Shown here piece by piece: positions 8,724-18,077 of a stretch of 64,000 nt of DNA. Made by a program: the position numbers and the translations under genes. Under the pieces are notes generated by a model. The model ran no database searches and had not been told where the DNA came from. It was given only the letters and a program-made list of their open reading frames with translations. Positions within the stretch are counted from its first letter, which is position 1. Every line of letters starts with the position of its first letter. The stretch spans positions 62,001 to 126,000 of the forward strand of contig NZ_JAGYVZ010000003.1 of the NCBI RefSeq assembly GCF_018380615.1, written 5' to 3'. Origin of the DNA: Flavobacterium psychroterrae. Its GTDB lineage: Bacteria; Bacteroidota; Bacteroidia; Flavobacteriales; Flavobacteriaceae.

Positions 8724-9971
8724 ATGATTTTAGAAATGAAAGTCCCATCACCAGGGGAATCAATAAAAGAAGTTGAAATTGCAACTTGGTTAGTAAAAGA
8801 CGGAGATTATGTAGAAAAAGATCAAGCTATTGCTGAAGTAGATTCAGATAAAGCAACTCTTGAATTACCGGCTGAAATGAGCGGAATTATTACGCTTAAA
8901 GCAGAAGAAGGTGATGCAGTTGCAGTAGGAGCTGTAGTTTGTTTAATTGATACTGATGGTGTAAAACCAGCAGGTGATGCTCCGGCAGCTGAAGCACCAA
9001 AAGCTGAAGTGAAGGCTGAAGCACCTAAAGCAGAGGTAAAAGCTGAAGCGCCAAAAGCGGCTCCAACTCAAGCTCCGGCGGCTACAAGTTATGCATCTGG
9101 AACTCCATCTCCGGCAGCAAGAAAAATATTAGACGAAAAAAATATAGCACCGGCAACTGTTTCAGGAACTGGTAAAGGCGGAAGAATCACTAAAGATGAT
9201 GCTGTAAATGCAGTGCCTTCTATGGGAACTCCAACTGGAGGAAACCGTGGATCTGAGCGTACAAAATTATCAATGTTGCGTCGTAAAGTTGCTGAGAGAT
9301 TAGTAGCTGCTAAAAACGAAACTGCAATGTTAACTACTTTCAACGAAGTTAACATGACACCAATCAACTTGATTCGTAACGAATACAAAGATGCTTTCAA
9401 AGCAAAACATGGTGGTCTTGGTTTAGGTTACATGTCTTTCTTTACAAAAGCAGTTACAAGAGCATTAGAATTATATCCTGATGTAAACTCTATGATGGAT
9501 GGTGATTATAAAATCGCTTACGATTTTGCTGATATCTCTATCGCAGTTTCAGGACCAAAAGGTTTAATGGTCCCTGTAGTTCGTAATGCTGAAAACTTAA
9601 CTTTCCGTGGAATTGAAGCTGAAATCAAAAGATTAGCTTTAAGAGCTCGTGATGGGCAAATTACAGTTGACGACATGACTGGCGGAACTTTCACAATTAC
9701 TAATGGTGGTGTTTTTGGAAGTATGTTAAGTACTCCAATTATCAATCCTCCACAATCAGGAATTTTAGGAATGCACAATATTATTGAGCGTCCAATTGCT
9801 GTAAATGGTAAAGTTGAAATTCACCCAATGATGTACGTGGCACTTTCTTATGACCACAGAATTATCGACGGACGTGAGTCTGTTGGTTTTTTAGTTGCTG
9901 TAAAAGAAGCTTTAGAAAATCCAGTTGAGTTATTGATGAATGGAGACGCAAAACGTGCTTTAGAATTGTAA
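8724..9971 (+). CDS. sucB: Dihydrolipoyl succinyltransferase, E2 of 2-oxoglutarate dehydrogenase
   Basis: A 415-residue E2 that accepts the succinyl group on lipoate and transfers it to CoA. An N-terminal lipoyl domain carries the lipoylated lysine at about K43 in [13 protein letters not shown] flexible Ala/Pro/Lys/Glu linker with repeated EAPKAEVKA units spans about 82-120. The peripheral subunit-binding domain is at about 126-160 ([25 protein letters not shown]). The catalytic domain ends with the HxxxDG motif ([11 protein letters not shown], His about 378, Asp about 382). It follows sucA directly and is closed by a strong terminator. The E3 gene is not in the window. Confidence 0.97.
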   Translation: MILEMKVPSPGESIKEVEIATWLVKDGDYVEKDQAIAEVDSDKATLELPAEMSGIITLKAEEGDAVAVGAVVCLIDTDGVKPAGDAPAAEAPKAEVKAEAPKAEVKAEAPKAAPTQAPAATSYASGTPSPAARKILDEKNIAPATVSGTGKGGRITKDDAVNAVPSMGTPTGGNRGSERTKLSMLRRKVAERLVAAKNETAMLTTFNEVNMTPINLIRNEYKDAFKAKHGGLGLGYMSFFTKAVTRALELYPDVNSMMDGDYKIAYDFADISIAVSGPKGLMVPVVRNAENLTFRGIEAEIKRLALRARDGQITVDDMTGGTFTITNGGVFGSMLSTPIINPPQSGILGMHNIIERPIAVNGKVEIHPMMYVALSYDHRIIDGRESVGFLVAVKEALENPVELLMNGDAKRALEL

Positions 9972-9996
9972 TTGTAATCATTTTCGACAATAATAT

Positions 9997-10030
9997 AAAA
10001 CCTGTTCATTCAATTGAACAGGTTTTTTTT
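9997..10030 (+). terminator. Rho-independent terminator after sucAB
   Basis: The stem AAAACCTGTTCA / TGAACAGGTTTT (12 base pairs, 6-base loop) is followed by a run of T, 25 bases after the sucB stop. Confidence 0.85.
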
Positions 10031-10105
10031 CTTAATATTAGCTTAAATCTTGCTTAAGATGTTAATTTTTTGAATAAACGTAAATTTTACCCTTTAAAAA
10101 ATATT

Positions 10106-10122
10106 TTATTTAGAATAAATAA
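10106..10122. promoter_or_regulatory. Palindrome upstream of the siderophore receptor promoter
   Basis: TTATTTA-GAA-TAAATAA is a perfect 7-3-7 dyad just before the TTG promoter element. A second dyad, TTGAT-A-ATCAA, is at 10138-10148 between the promoter elements and contains the GATAAT unit seen in Fur boxes. Either could be an iron-regulator site, but this is inference. Confidence 0.35.
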
Positions 10123-10129
10123 GAATAGC

Positions 10130-10160
10130 TTGCCTGATTGATAATCAACGATTAAATTTG
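10130..10160 (+). promoter_or_regulatory. Promoter of the siderophore receptor operon
   Basis: TTG (10130-10132), 20 bases, then TAAATTTG (10153-10160), 26 bases before the ATG at 10187. This is a good match to the Bacteroidota promoter. Confidence 0.65.
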
Positions 10161-10186
10161 CGCTATTAAAATCAATTCTAAATAAA

Positions 10187-12667
10187 ATGAAATATAAATT
10201 TACAATTTCTTTTTTGAGCTTTTGTTTTTTTCTATTAGCTGTTACAAATATCACAGCTCAGGAAAAAGCTAGTATCAAAGGTCAAATTAGCTTAACCAAC
10301 AATCAGGCTGCAGACAATGTTTCAATAGTTTTAAAAGGAACTAAAATAGGAACGAATACTGACAGTAATGGTTTTTATGAAATTAAAAATCTTAAACCGG
10401 GAAACTATGTAATTAGAGTTTCTGCTGTTGGACATTCATCAAAAGAGAAAAGTGTTTCTCTTAATAATGGAGATGATATTGTTGAAGACTTTACTATTAG
10501 TTCAAACTCAGAACAATTAGACGAAATTGTAGTAAATGGAGGAAATAAAAAAAATCCACTAGCACGTAAAGAGACTCAGCAAGTTTCAAGATTACCACTT
10601 AAAAATCTTGAAAACCCACAAGTTTACACTACCATTACAAGCGAACTTTTAAAAGAGCAAGTTGTTACAAATATTGACGACGCACTTAAAAATGCTCCAG
10701 GATTATCACCACTTTGGGCTTCTACAGGTCGTGGTGGAGATGGTGCTGCTTATTTCTCTTTAAGAGGATTTGCTGTTCAGCCAAGTATGATTAATGGATT
10801 ACCTGCTTTATCAAACGGAAGTCTTGATCCTGCTAACATTGAAAAAATTGAAGTAATCAAAGGACCATCAGGAACTTTATTTGGAAGCAGTTTAATCTCT
10901 TACGGAGGTTTGATCAATTTAACAACTAAAAAACCTTACGATCATTTTGGCGGAGAAATAAATTATACAGCAGGAAGTTACGGTTTAAACAGAGTGACTG
11001 CTGATGTTAACACTCCTTTAGATGACGAACACAAAGTAAACTTGCGTATCAACACAGCTTATCATAACGAAAATAGCTTTCAGGATGCAGGATTCAAAAA
11101 ATCATTCTTTTTTGCACCATCTTTATCTTATCAGGTTAATGATAAACTTTCGTTTTTCATTAACACGGAATTCATGAATAACAAATCAACTAATCAAACA
11201 ATGTTATTCTTAGACAGAGGTGCGCCTTTAAAAGTTCATAATATAGATGAATTAGGTTATGACAATAAGCGTTCATACACAAGTAATCAACTTGCCATGG
11301 AAACTCCTTCTTATAGTTTACAAGGGCAAATGAATTACAAATTTAATGATCAATGGAGTTCTCAAACGGTTGTTTCAAGAAACTCAGCAAAATCACAAGG
11401 ATATTATTCATATTTATATGAAGGAACTCAATTTTATCCTGGTATAACAGAAGGGATTGTACTTGGTCGTCAAATGAACTATCAGGATGCAACCACTTTA
11501 ATCACTGATATTCAACAAAATTTTATTGGTGATTTTAAAATAGGAAACTTAAGAAACAGAATTGTTGCCGGTTTAGATTATTTCAATAGAGGTTCAATTG
11601 ATAATGGTACCGGATATGTAGCAAATGGCGGAATCTATATTGGAAATCTTGATCTTAAAACAGTAAACGAAAATCTTTATGGCATTACTGATCCAACTAA
11701 ATACATTACTGATGGAGATAGTGGTCAATTGACAAAAGCAGGTGCTGACAAACTTTTATCTTCAGCTGCTATGAACAATAACAAAACCAAACAAGAAGTA
11801 ATGAGTGTTTATGTATCTGACGTAATCAACTTTACTCCTGCATTATCTGCAATGGCAAGTTTACGTGTAGACCGTTTCATGACGCAAGGTGATGTTACTA
11901 CAGATACTGATGATTATAACCAAACTGCTTTTTCACCTAAATTTGGATTGGTTTACCAGCCAATTATTGACAAAGTATCTGTTTTCGCAAACTACATGGA
12001 TGGTTTTGCTAACACATTACCAACTAGCGATATATTAGCAAATGGAACTTCTTTACCAAGAACATTCTCTCCTGAGCACGCCAACCAGTTTGAAGTTGGA
12101 ACAAAATTGAATGTTTTTAAAGACAGACTTTATGCAACTTTCAGCTATTACAACACTGAAGTTAAAGATCAGGTTTATACAGTTTATACTGCAACAACAC
12201 AAACATCTTACCAAGATGGCGGACAAAAAAACAAAGGTTTCGAGGCTGAAATCGTTGCAAACCCAATTGATGGTTTAAACATTGTTTTTGGATACAGTTA
12301 TAATGATGCTCTTTTAACTGCTGGAGATCCTGATTTCGTAGGTCACAGACCAGAAAGTGCAGGACCGCAAAACTTAGCAAATCTTTGGGCAAGCTACAGA
12401 TTTCTTGACGGAGACTTAAAAGGTTTTGGTTTAGGTTTTGGAGGAAATTATGCAAGTAATAATAAAATCATGAACCGTACACTTACCGGACAATTTACAA
12501 TTCCGGAGTATACTGTACTTAATTCTTCTGTATTCTACGGAACAGAAAAATTCACTTTGACTCTTAAACTTGATAATATCGCAAATGTTGATACTTATGA
12601 TGGTTGGTCAACTATACACCCAAAAAACATGCGAAGCTTAGCTGCAAGTTTCTCATATAAATTCTAA
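10187..12667 (+). CDS. TonB-dependent siderophore receptor
   Basis: An 826-residue outer-membrane receptor predicted to import a ferric siderophore. It has a signal peptide (residues 1-24, ending NITAQ), a carboxypeptidase-regulatory-like domain at about 28-108, a plug at about 150-255 (FSLRGFAVQPSMINGLPAL, IEVIKGPSGTLFGS) and a barrel with the FhuA/FpvA-type stretch FSPEHANQFEVGTKLNVFKD near 625, ending LAASFSYKF. The assignment is supported by the four downstream genes, which are of types found with siderophore receptors (DUF3325-like, DUF3649-like and two PepSY_TM proteins). Iron control is likely but rests on weak palindromes. The exact siderophore is not predictable. Confidence 0.9.
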   Translation: MKYKFTISFLSFCFFLLAVTNITAQEKASIKGQISLTNNQAADNVSIVLKGTKIGTNTDSNGFYEIKNLKPGNYVIRVSAVGHSSKEKSVSLNNGDDIVEDFTISSNSEQLDEIVVNGGNKKNPLARKETQQVSRLPLKNLENPQVYTTITSELLKEQVVTNIDDALKNAPGLSPLWASTGRGGDGAAYFSLRGFAVQPSMINGLPALSNGSLDPANIEKIEVIKGPSGTLFGSSLISYGGLINLTTKKPYDHFGGEINYTAGSYGLNRVTADVNTPLDDEHKVNLRINTAYHNENSFQDAGFKKSFFFAPSLSYQVNDKLSFFINTEFMNNKSTNQTMLFLDRGAPLKVHNIDELGYDNKRSYTSNQLAMETPSYSLQGQMNYKFNDQWSSQTVVSRNSAKSQGYYSYLYEGTQFYPGITEGIVLGRQMNYQDATTLITDIQQNFIGDFKIGNLRNRIVAGLDYFNRGSIDNGTGYVANGGIYIGNLDLKTVNENLYGITDPTKYITDGDSGQLTKAGADKLLSSAAMNNNKTKQEVMSVYVSDVINFTPALSAMASLRVDRFMTQGDVTTDTDDYNQTAFSPKFGLVYQPIIDKVSVFANYMDGFANTLPTSDILANGTSLPRTFSPEHANQFEVGTKLNVFKDRLYATFSYYNTEVKDQVYTVYTATTQTSYQDGGQKNKGFEAEIVANPIDGLNIVFGYSYNDALLTAGDPDFVGHRPESAGPQNLANLWASYRFLDGDLKGFGLGFGGNYASNNKIMNRTLTGQFTIPEYTVLNSSVFYGTEKFTLTLKLDNIANVDTYDGWSTIHPKNMRSLAASFSYKF

Positions 12668-12684
12668 TAAAAAACAATACAAGG

Positions 12685-12716
12685 CACCTTTCTCGTTAAA
12701 AAGAAAGGTGTTTTTT
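12685..12716 (+). terminator. Terminator-like hairpin inside the iron operon
   Basis: CACCTTTCT pairs with AGAAAGGTG across an 8-base loop and is followed by six T. It sits between the receptor and the small membrane genes. It may cut downstream expression relative to the receptor, since no strong separate promoter is visible after it. Confidence 0.65.
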
Positions 12717-12730
12717 AAATTCATAAAATC

Positions 12731-13063
12731 ATGATAACAATAGCAAGTCTTATCGTTTTTTTAGCTTTTTATACTCTTTATTACACCTCAAAAAGAGCCA
12801 CTTTATCTTATGATTTAGGTTTTGAAAAATGGATGAAGAGCAATCCAAAACCAACGAAATTCGTAGGCTTAGGTCTTCTGCTTCTTGCCTATTCATTGTG
12901 GTTAATTACACAATCTTTGTGTTGCGGAACTTTAATGTTTTTTATTCAATTAATGACTATTGGAAGTTTAATCATCATTTTAACTCCATTAAAAAAAATT
13001 AACCGATTCGCTATTATTGCTCTTTTTATAATTGTCGCTTTACTCGAATTTTATTACCACTAA
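12731..13063 (+). CDS. DUF3325-like small membrane protein of iron-uptake operons
   Basis: A 110-residue protein with three to four hydrophobic segments (about 2-18, 42-60, 65-85, 90-106). A first helix, a polar stretch (TSKRATLSYDLGFEKW) and two or three further helices ending just after LTPLKK resemble the DUF3325 proteins found beside TonB receptors and PepSY proteins in proteobacteria. Recognition is by size, topology and neighbourhood; sequence identity is low by eye. It lies 64 bases after the receptor gene and 18 bases before the next gene. A helper role in periplasmic or inner-membrane iron handling is inference. Confidence 0.65.
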   Translation: MITIASLIVFLAFYTLYYTSKRATLSYDLGFEKWMKSNPKPTKFVGLGLLLLAYSLWLITQSLCCGTLMFFIQLMTIGSLIIILTPLKKINRFAIIALFIIVALLEFYYH

Positions 13064-13081
13064 CTTATTTCTAACCAAAAT

Positions 13082-13384
13082 ATGCCAGCAAATCCTAAAT
13101 ATCTAACAAAATCTCCATGGCAACGATTTGCCAAAATTACAGCTGCTATAATAGGCGGCTATTTTGTTTCAGTCACTTTTCATTTGGCTTTAGCATCTTG
13201 GTTCAACCGTGCTACTATTTTAATGACAATGGCTTTTACCGGATTTATACTTTGGGTAGCACTAATGGTAATTGCTTTTTTAGCAAAAAGCGCCTGGAAA
13301 ATCTGGGGTCTTTATATACTTCTTACTTTAGTTTTTTCTCTTTTTATTTATTTGGGTCAAACCTACAATCCGATAGCACAGTAA
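13082..13384 (+). CDS. DUF3649-like small membrane protein
   Basis: A 100-residue protein with three hydrophobic segments. The pattern SPWQRFAKITAAIIGGYFVS followed by a helix ending FTGFILWVALMVIAFLAKSAWKIWGLY closely resembles the DUF3649 family (conserved RxxAAxxGGY and an ARSAWRAW-like stretch), which occurs in siderophore-uptake operons. It is separated by 3 bases from the following PepSY gene, so the two are surely co-transcribed. The molecular function is not established. Confidence 0.75.
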   Translation: MPANPKYLTKSPWQRFAKITAAIIGGYFVSVTFHLALASWFNRATILMTMAFTGFILWVALMVIAFLAKSAWKIWGLYILLTLVFSLFIYLGQTYNPIAQ

Positions 13385-13387
13385 CTT

Positions 13388-14938
13388 ATGAATAACCGTA
13401 ATTATAACATCTATTTTCATACACATACCGTTAGCGGAATTGTTATTAGTGTAGTTCTTTTTGTGATTTTTTTCGCAGGATCTTTTTCTTTCTTCAGGGA
13501 TGAAATCATCAATTGGGAAAGAAATGAATCTTCTGCAATTACCAAAGAAATTCAATTAGACTATAATACAACTTTAAATAAACTGGACAAAGAATACGTT
13601 TTACACGGAAGAAACATCACGATTTCTAAACCAAGTAACGAAAGAAGAGTTGCCGTTTATCTTGAAGGCACCAAAGATACTTTGGCTCCAGCCAAACAAA
13701 AAGAAGGAACGTTTTTTTATCTTGACACTCAAACATTCAAAACCTACACCTATGAACAATCTTATTCGTTAGGTGAATTTTTATACCGTTTACATTTCTT
13801 AGCACAAATCCCATATCCGGTTGGGTATTATCTTTCCGGTTTTGTAGCATTGTTTTTTCTATTTGCAATTGTCACCGGGGTTTTATTACATTGGAAAAAA
13901 ATCGTTTCCAACTTTTATATTTTCCGTCCAAAGGAAAAATTAAAAACATTATGGACAGATGCTCACACGGCTTTAGGAATGATTGGTTTACCTTTTCAAT
14001 TTGTTTATGCTGTAACCGGAGCTTTCTTTATGATCAAACTTTTAATCGTCGCGCCTGCTGTAATGGCATTGTACAAAGGCGATCAGGATAAATTGTACAA
14101 AGAATTAGAATACAACGATCCTGTTTATCAATTTGACAATAAAAAATTAGCGACTCCATTTAATATAGATCAGCTAGTTGCAAAAACAAAAAGCAACTGG
14201 AAAGATTTTGAAATTACACGCGTTTTAATTCAGAATTATGGCGATGTAAATATGCATGTTGTAGTTGAAGGCGAAATGTTAAGTCATAAAAAATTCACAG
14301 GAATTGGAAAAGTAATTTACCGAATTGCTGATGGAAAAGAAGTTGCAAAGAAAAATCCTATCACACAAAACAACTATCTCGATGTTGTAAAAAATGTTTT
14401 GTATCGAATACATTTTGGAGATTATGGCGGATATGCTTTAAAAATTGTGAGTTTCGTTTTAGGAATTATCACTTGTTTTGTAATTATTTCCGGCGTGATG
14501 ATTTGGTTAATTGCGAGACAAAAAAATAATTTACCTGAAAAGAAAAGACGCTTCAACGCAGCCGTCGTTCGTATCTATTTGGCAATTTGTCTGAGTATGT
14601 ATCCCATTACGGCACTTGCATTTATTGCCTCTAAAATATTTTATCCATTAACTCAGGATAATCTTTTCTTAGTTTATTTTGGCGGATGGTTAGTTCTCAC
14701 AATCTTCTTTATAATTAAAAAGAATGATGCATTCACTAATAAGTTCTGTTTGATTTCAGGAAGCATTTTAGGATTTCTGATTCCAATAACAAACGGAATT
14801 GTATCCGGAAATTGGTTTTGGAATTCATTCATGCAAAATCATATTCAGGTTTTCTTTATTGATGTTTTCTGGATTGTTTTGGCATCAATCACATTGTATG
14901 TCGCTTATCATTTAAAGCCAAAAAAGGTAGTTTCTTAA
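13388..14938 (+). CDS. PepSY_TM protein, putative ferric-siderophore reductase
   Basis: A 516-residue inner-membrane protein. It has the PepSY_TM arrangement: a first helix after FHTHTVSGIVIS, a periplasmic PepSY-type region at about 45-130, paired helices around 150-165 and 190-220 (DAHTALGMIGLPFQFVYAVTGAF), a second periplasmic region, and a helix with the RIHFGDYGGYALK motif near 340. Three or four extra C-terminal helices (about 390-510) lengthen it beyond the usual size of about 380. Conserved histidines in the helices are thought to carry haem in family members that reduce ferric siderophores. It lies in the middle of the iron operon and just after the DUF3649-like gene. Confidence 0.85.
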   Translation: MNNRNYNIYFHTHTVSGIVISVVLFVIFFAGSFSFFRDEIINWERNESSAITKEIQLDYNTTLNKLDKEYVLHGRNITISKPSNERRVAVYLEGTKDTLAPAKQKEGTFFYLDTQTFKTYTYEQSYSLGEFLYRLHFLAQIPYPVGYYLSGFVALFFLFAIVTGVLLHWKKIVSNFYIFRPKEKLKTLWTDAHTALGMIGLPFQFVYAVTGAFFMIKLLIVAPAVMALYKGDQDKLYKELEYNDPVYQFDNKKLATPFNIDQLVAKTKSNWKDFEITRVLIQNYGDVNMHVVVEGEMLSHKKFTGIGKVIYRIADGKEVAKKNPITQNNYLDVVKNVLYRIHFGDYGGYALKIVSFVLGIITCFVIISGVMIWLIARQKNNLPEKKRRFNAAVVRIYLAICLSMYPITALAFIASKIFYPLTQDNLFLVYFGGWLVLTIFFIIKKNDAFTNKFCLISGSILGFLIPITNGIVSGNWFWNSFMQNHIQVFFIDVFWIVLASITLYVAYHLKPKKVVS

Positions 14939-15001
14939 AAATTGGCATAAATAATTTGTCCCCGCGAGATTTAGCGTATACTTTTACGTTTTTATTCAAA
15001 A

Positions 15002-16117
15002 ATGGGATTCAAACGAAAAATACGTTTTTTACATAAATGGCTCGGATTAATTTCCGGGCTTATTGTTTTTATAGTCTGTATTACAGGCTGTATATTTTGT
15101 TTTCATGATGAGATAAAAGACATCACCCGCAAAGAATGGCGATTGGTTGAACCTCAAAATAAGCCTTTTGTCCTTCCTTCTGTTTTACAGGAAAAGGCAA
15201 AAGAAATTCTGCCAAATTATAAACAATCTATGGTTTCCTTTTACGGAAAAAACAGAGCTGCAATTGTTTATACTTATTATGATAAAGAAAATCGATATCT
15301 TTATTTTAATCCGTACACAGGAAAATATTTAAAAAGTGAAAATCCTGAAACGGACTTTTTTATTATTGTAGAATACATTCATTTGTATTTATTATTACCG
15401 GATTATATTGGCAAACATATTATCGGCGGAGCAACAATCATTTTTATTTTACTATTGATTTCAGGAATTATTCAATGGTGGCCAAAACGCAAAAATGATC
15501 TTAAAAGAAGTTTTTCTATAAAATGGTCCGCAAAATGGCGTCGTGTAAATTATGACTGGCACAATACATCCGGATTTTACATTGCTATTATTGCTGTTAT
15601 TATTGCCATTACAGGTTTGACTTTTACTTATGAATGGGTTGGAGACGGCATTTACAAAAGTTTCAATTTTGGCGGAGATAAAACCTTAGAAACAAGAGCA
15701 CCAATAATTGATACAACTAAATTTACTTCTAATAAAATTATTGCCGTTGATCGTGCTTTTCTTGAAACAATAAAATTACAGCCAAAAGCCGAAATGATTT
15801 TTGTAACCTATCCGCAGCAAAAAGGTGATCTGATAAATTCTGGAGCTTATCCGCATACATTAAGATACGATCATCAAAGCAATTATTATTTCCATCCAAA
15901 TGATGGTAAATTAATTCAAAGTCAAACCTTCGAAAAAAAGAGTTTAGGTTTGCAGGTTGTCGAAATAAATTACGGCATTCACACTGGTCAAATCTTAGAT
16001 CTGCCTGGAAAAATAATTGCTTTTATTATAAGTCTGATTGCAGCAGCTTTGCCTGTAACGGGTTTTGTAATTTGGTACGGAAGAAGAAATAAATCCTGTA
16101 AAAAAATAAAAGCATAA
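15002..16117 (+). CDS. PepSY_TM protein, second putative siderophore reductase
   Basis: A 371-residue membrane protein of standard PepSY_TM length. The N-terminus RFLHKWLGLISGLIVFIVC with FCFHDEIKD after the first helix, the pair NYDWHNTSGFYIAIIAVII near 190, and YGIHTGQILDLPGKIIAFII near 325 are the family signatures, with the histidines in place. It follows the other PepSY gene after 63 bases. Two different PepSY_TM proteins in one operon suggest a two-component or two-step reduction, or separate substrates. Last gene of the iron module. Confidence 0.87.
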   Translation: MGFKRKIRFLHKWLGLISGLIVFIVCITGCIFCFHDEIKDITRKEWRLVEPQNKPFVLPSVLQEKAKEILPNYKQSMVSFYGKNRAAIVYTYYDKENRYLYFNPYTGKYLKSENPETDFFIIVEYIHLYLLLPDYIGKHIIGGATIIFILLLISGIIQWWPKRKNDLKRSFSIKWSAKWRRVNYDWHNTSGFYIAIIAVIIAITGLTFTYEWVGDGIYKSFNFGGDKTLETRAPIIDTTKFTSNKIIAVDRAFLETIKLQPKAEMIFVTYPQQKGDLINSGAYPHTLRYDHQSNYYFHPNDGKLIQSQTFEKKSLGLQVVEINYGIHTGQILDLPGKIIAFIISLIAAALPVTGFVIWYGRRNKSCKKIKA

Positions 16118-16366
16118 AAAATTTAACCGCAAAGAACACAAATATTATTTTATGATTTCAAACACAAATTTCGCAAAGCCAGATCAAGACAAAGCTTTGT
16201 GAACTTTGTGTTTTCTAAACATTCGTATAATATATAAACTTTGCGGACTCGGCGGTAAATTCGCAATGCAGATTCACAATATTTTATCTTTCTCCACAAA
16301 TACAATATGTTTTACTCCATAAAAAAACCGCTCATAAAAGCGGTTCTTATTTTATTTGAAATTGTA
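16118..16366. repeat. Intergenic region with GCAAAG-type repeats
   Basis: Short repeats of the form CGCAAAG and CTTTGCGG face each other (16126-16136 and 16240-16256), similar in word content to the hairpin at 52825-52884. No gene is visible. The minus-strand terminator at 16319-16345 closes the next gene. Confidence 0.45.
16319..16345 (-). terminator. Terminator of the MORN-repeat gene
   Basis: The stem AACCGCT / AGCGGTT is followed on the minus strand by a T-run, 22 bases after the stop of the gene at 16367-16714. Confidence 0.7.
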
Positions 16367-16714
16367 TTAATTTCTGTTTGCTAATGCATTTTTCTGTAAG
16401 TTTTTAACTGAACTGATTTTGCTGTTTTCATAAGCAACTTCGCAAAGGTTTTTTTCATTGAAGAAAACCCATTTTCCAGTTTTCAATCCGTTTGTGTATT
16501 CTCCTACGGCAACTTTATTGCCTTTTTCATCATACGAAACCCAAACGCCATCTAATTTACCATCTTTAAAAAAGCCTTCTTGTTGTACATTCCCATTTTC
16601 ATAGTAATAAGTAGCTTTTACTTTGTTTCCAACAGCTTCTAATTCTGGTTTTACCTCTTGTGCAACTAAAATTCCAGAGAACAATATTGCAACTAAAATT
16701 ACACACTTTTTCAT
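16367..16714 (-). CDS. Secreted MORN-type repeat protein
   Basis: A 115-residue exported protein. A signal peptide (residues 1-18, SGILVAQ) is followed by at least two MORN-variant repeats: YYENGNVQQEGFFKDGKLDG, then WVSYDEKGNKVAVGEYTNGLKTGKW, then VFFNEKNLCEVAYENSK. Such repeats are common in Bacteroidota envelope proteins, sometimes annotated as antitoxin-like by homology. No partner gene is adjacent, and the specific role is unknown. Confidence 0.8.
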   Translation of the reverse strand: MKKCVILVAILFSGILVAQEVKPELEAVGNKVKATYYYENGNVQQEGFFKDGKLDGVWVSYDEKGNKVAVGEYTNGLKTGKWVFFNEKNLCEVAYENSKISSVKNLQKNALANRN

Positions 16715-16835
16715 ATCTTTAGGTATTTATGTTTTCAAATCTTTATCAAATATAATTAATTGTTTACATTAAAAAAACTTTTAGTTAACAATTTGGTAAC
16801 ATTGAGTAAAAGCTTAACATTGGAAACTTACCTAA

Positions 16836-16867
16836 AATAAAAAAACCAATGCTTAAGCATTGGTTTT
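16836..16867 (-). terminator. Terminator of the TlpA-like gene
   Basis: Bases 16842-16867 are a perfect 26-base palindrome with the core AACCAATGCTTAAGCATTGG. On the minus strand it is followed by a T-run, 57 bases after the stop of the gene at 16924-17919. Confidence 0.75.
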
Positions 16868-16923
16868 ACTGGGATTTACTAAAAATTGCAAATCTTCTAT
16901 ATCGTTGTAATTTTTATAATAAA

Positions 16924-17919
16924 TTACTTTAATAATGTATCTAACTGCTTCTCAAGCTCTGGAGACGATGGTCTGTCAGCATCGGCACTTAAAACATTTC
17001 CTTTTGGATCAACAATAATAAATCTCGGAATTCCGGTTACGCCATAACTTGTTACAAACTCAGATTCCCAATCTTTATCAGCAAATAATTGTATTCCGCC
17101 CAGATTTTTATCTGCCACAAATTTTTTCCATTTTTCGTTATCTTTCAGTTTATCAATTGAAATACTAACAAACTCAATGTTTTTTGCGTGATACTTTTCT
17201 TCAATTTTCTGTAGGTAAGGAATTTCGGCTCTGCAAGGCGCACACCAAGTTGCCCAAAGATCGATATAAACATATTTCCCTTTTAAATCAGAAAGTTTTG
17301 TTTTTCCTCCTTTATAATTAACATAATCAAAATCAGGCGAAGGTTTTCCGTTTAGTTTATTCGCTTTTGATGCTCTGTCGTATTCCTGAGATGCGTATTG
17401 ATTGAAACTTTCAAAACTATTTTTTAATGCTGTTTTAAATTCAGGATCAAAATTCCCTTTTTCAACATTTTCAATATCTGTTTTTTTCTTTGCCGCTAAT
17501 AAAGTGGCAAACTCTGCCGGTTCTTTGGCGAAAGCCTCTTTTTGAAATTGCTCATCTTTTAAAGCTTGTTGTGCCATAAAATTACTTTCATCAGCACCTT
17601 TACCTTTATATAGTATAGTCTCGTCAAATTCTTTTGCATTCATCGTTAAATTAATATCTGAATCCGGCTTTAAATATAAATTCGAAGATTCTATTCCGTC
17701 AGAAAACATATAAAATCCTTTCGGAGCTTCAAAATTAGCAGCAAAAACTTCATTTTTATTAATTGGAATAACTTGTTTAAAATTATCCTTTCCTCTAATA
17801 ACTAAAGTGTCGCTATTTCTGTTAGTAATTTTAGCCGTAAATTTTATTTGATTTTTGGCTTGACCGATAACATTCAAAGCGCTAAAAATCAACAGACCAG
17901 TTATAAAAAGTTTTTTCAT
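16924..17919 (-). CDS. TlpA/ResA-like periplasmic thioredoxin
   Basis: A 331-residue exported thiol-disulfide oxidoreductase. A signal peptide (1-20) precedes an N-terminal region at about 24-115 that resembles the DUF4369-type beta domain found in Bacteroidota TlpA proteins. A helical charged linker at about 115-190 follows, then a thioredoxin-like domain at about 195-331 with the active site WATWCAPCRAEIPYL and the cis-proline segment TGIPRFIIVDPKG. Such proteins reduce disulfides in the periplasm, often for cytochrome maturation or stress. It is a single gene with its own terminator. The client is unknown. Confidence 0.9.
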   Translation of the reverse strand: MKKLFITGLLIFSALNVIGQAKNQIKFTAKITNRNSDTLVIRGKDNFKQVIPINKNEVFAANFEAPKGFYMFSDGIESSNLYLKPDSDINLTMNAKEFDETILYKGKGADESNFMAQQALKDEQFQKEAFAKEPAEFATLLAAKKKTDIENVEKGNFDPEFKTALKNSFESFNQYASQEYDRASKANKLNGKPSPDFDYVNYKGGKTKLSDLKGKYVYIDLWATWCAPCRAEIPYLQKIEEKYHAKNIEFVSISIDKLKDNEKWKKFVADKNLGGIQLFADKDWESEFVTSYGVTGIPRFIIVDPKGNVLSADADRPSSPELEKQLDTLLK

Positions 17920-18051
17920 AATAATTATAGTTTGCTTTTAGTGATTCAAATCTAAAGAAATTACAGCGTCAAAATTTAAGAATTAACAAAATATTTCAAA
18001 TTTACATCTATCAACTTTATCACTTTACTATATTATCTTGAATTTTGTGTT

Positions 18052-18059
18052 TACTTTTG
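18052..18059 (+). promoter_or_regulatory. Promoter -7 element of aspS
   Basis: TACTTTTG matches TAnnTTTG and lies 18 bases before the ATG at 18078. It overlaps the region of an earlier in-frame ATG at 18045, which argues against that earlier start. Confidence 0.5.
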
Positions 18060-18077
18060 CAATCTAAAATTTTGATC

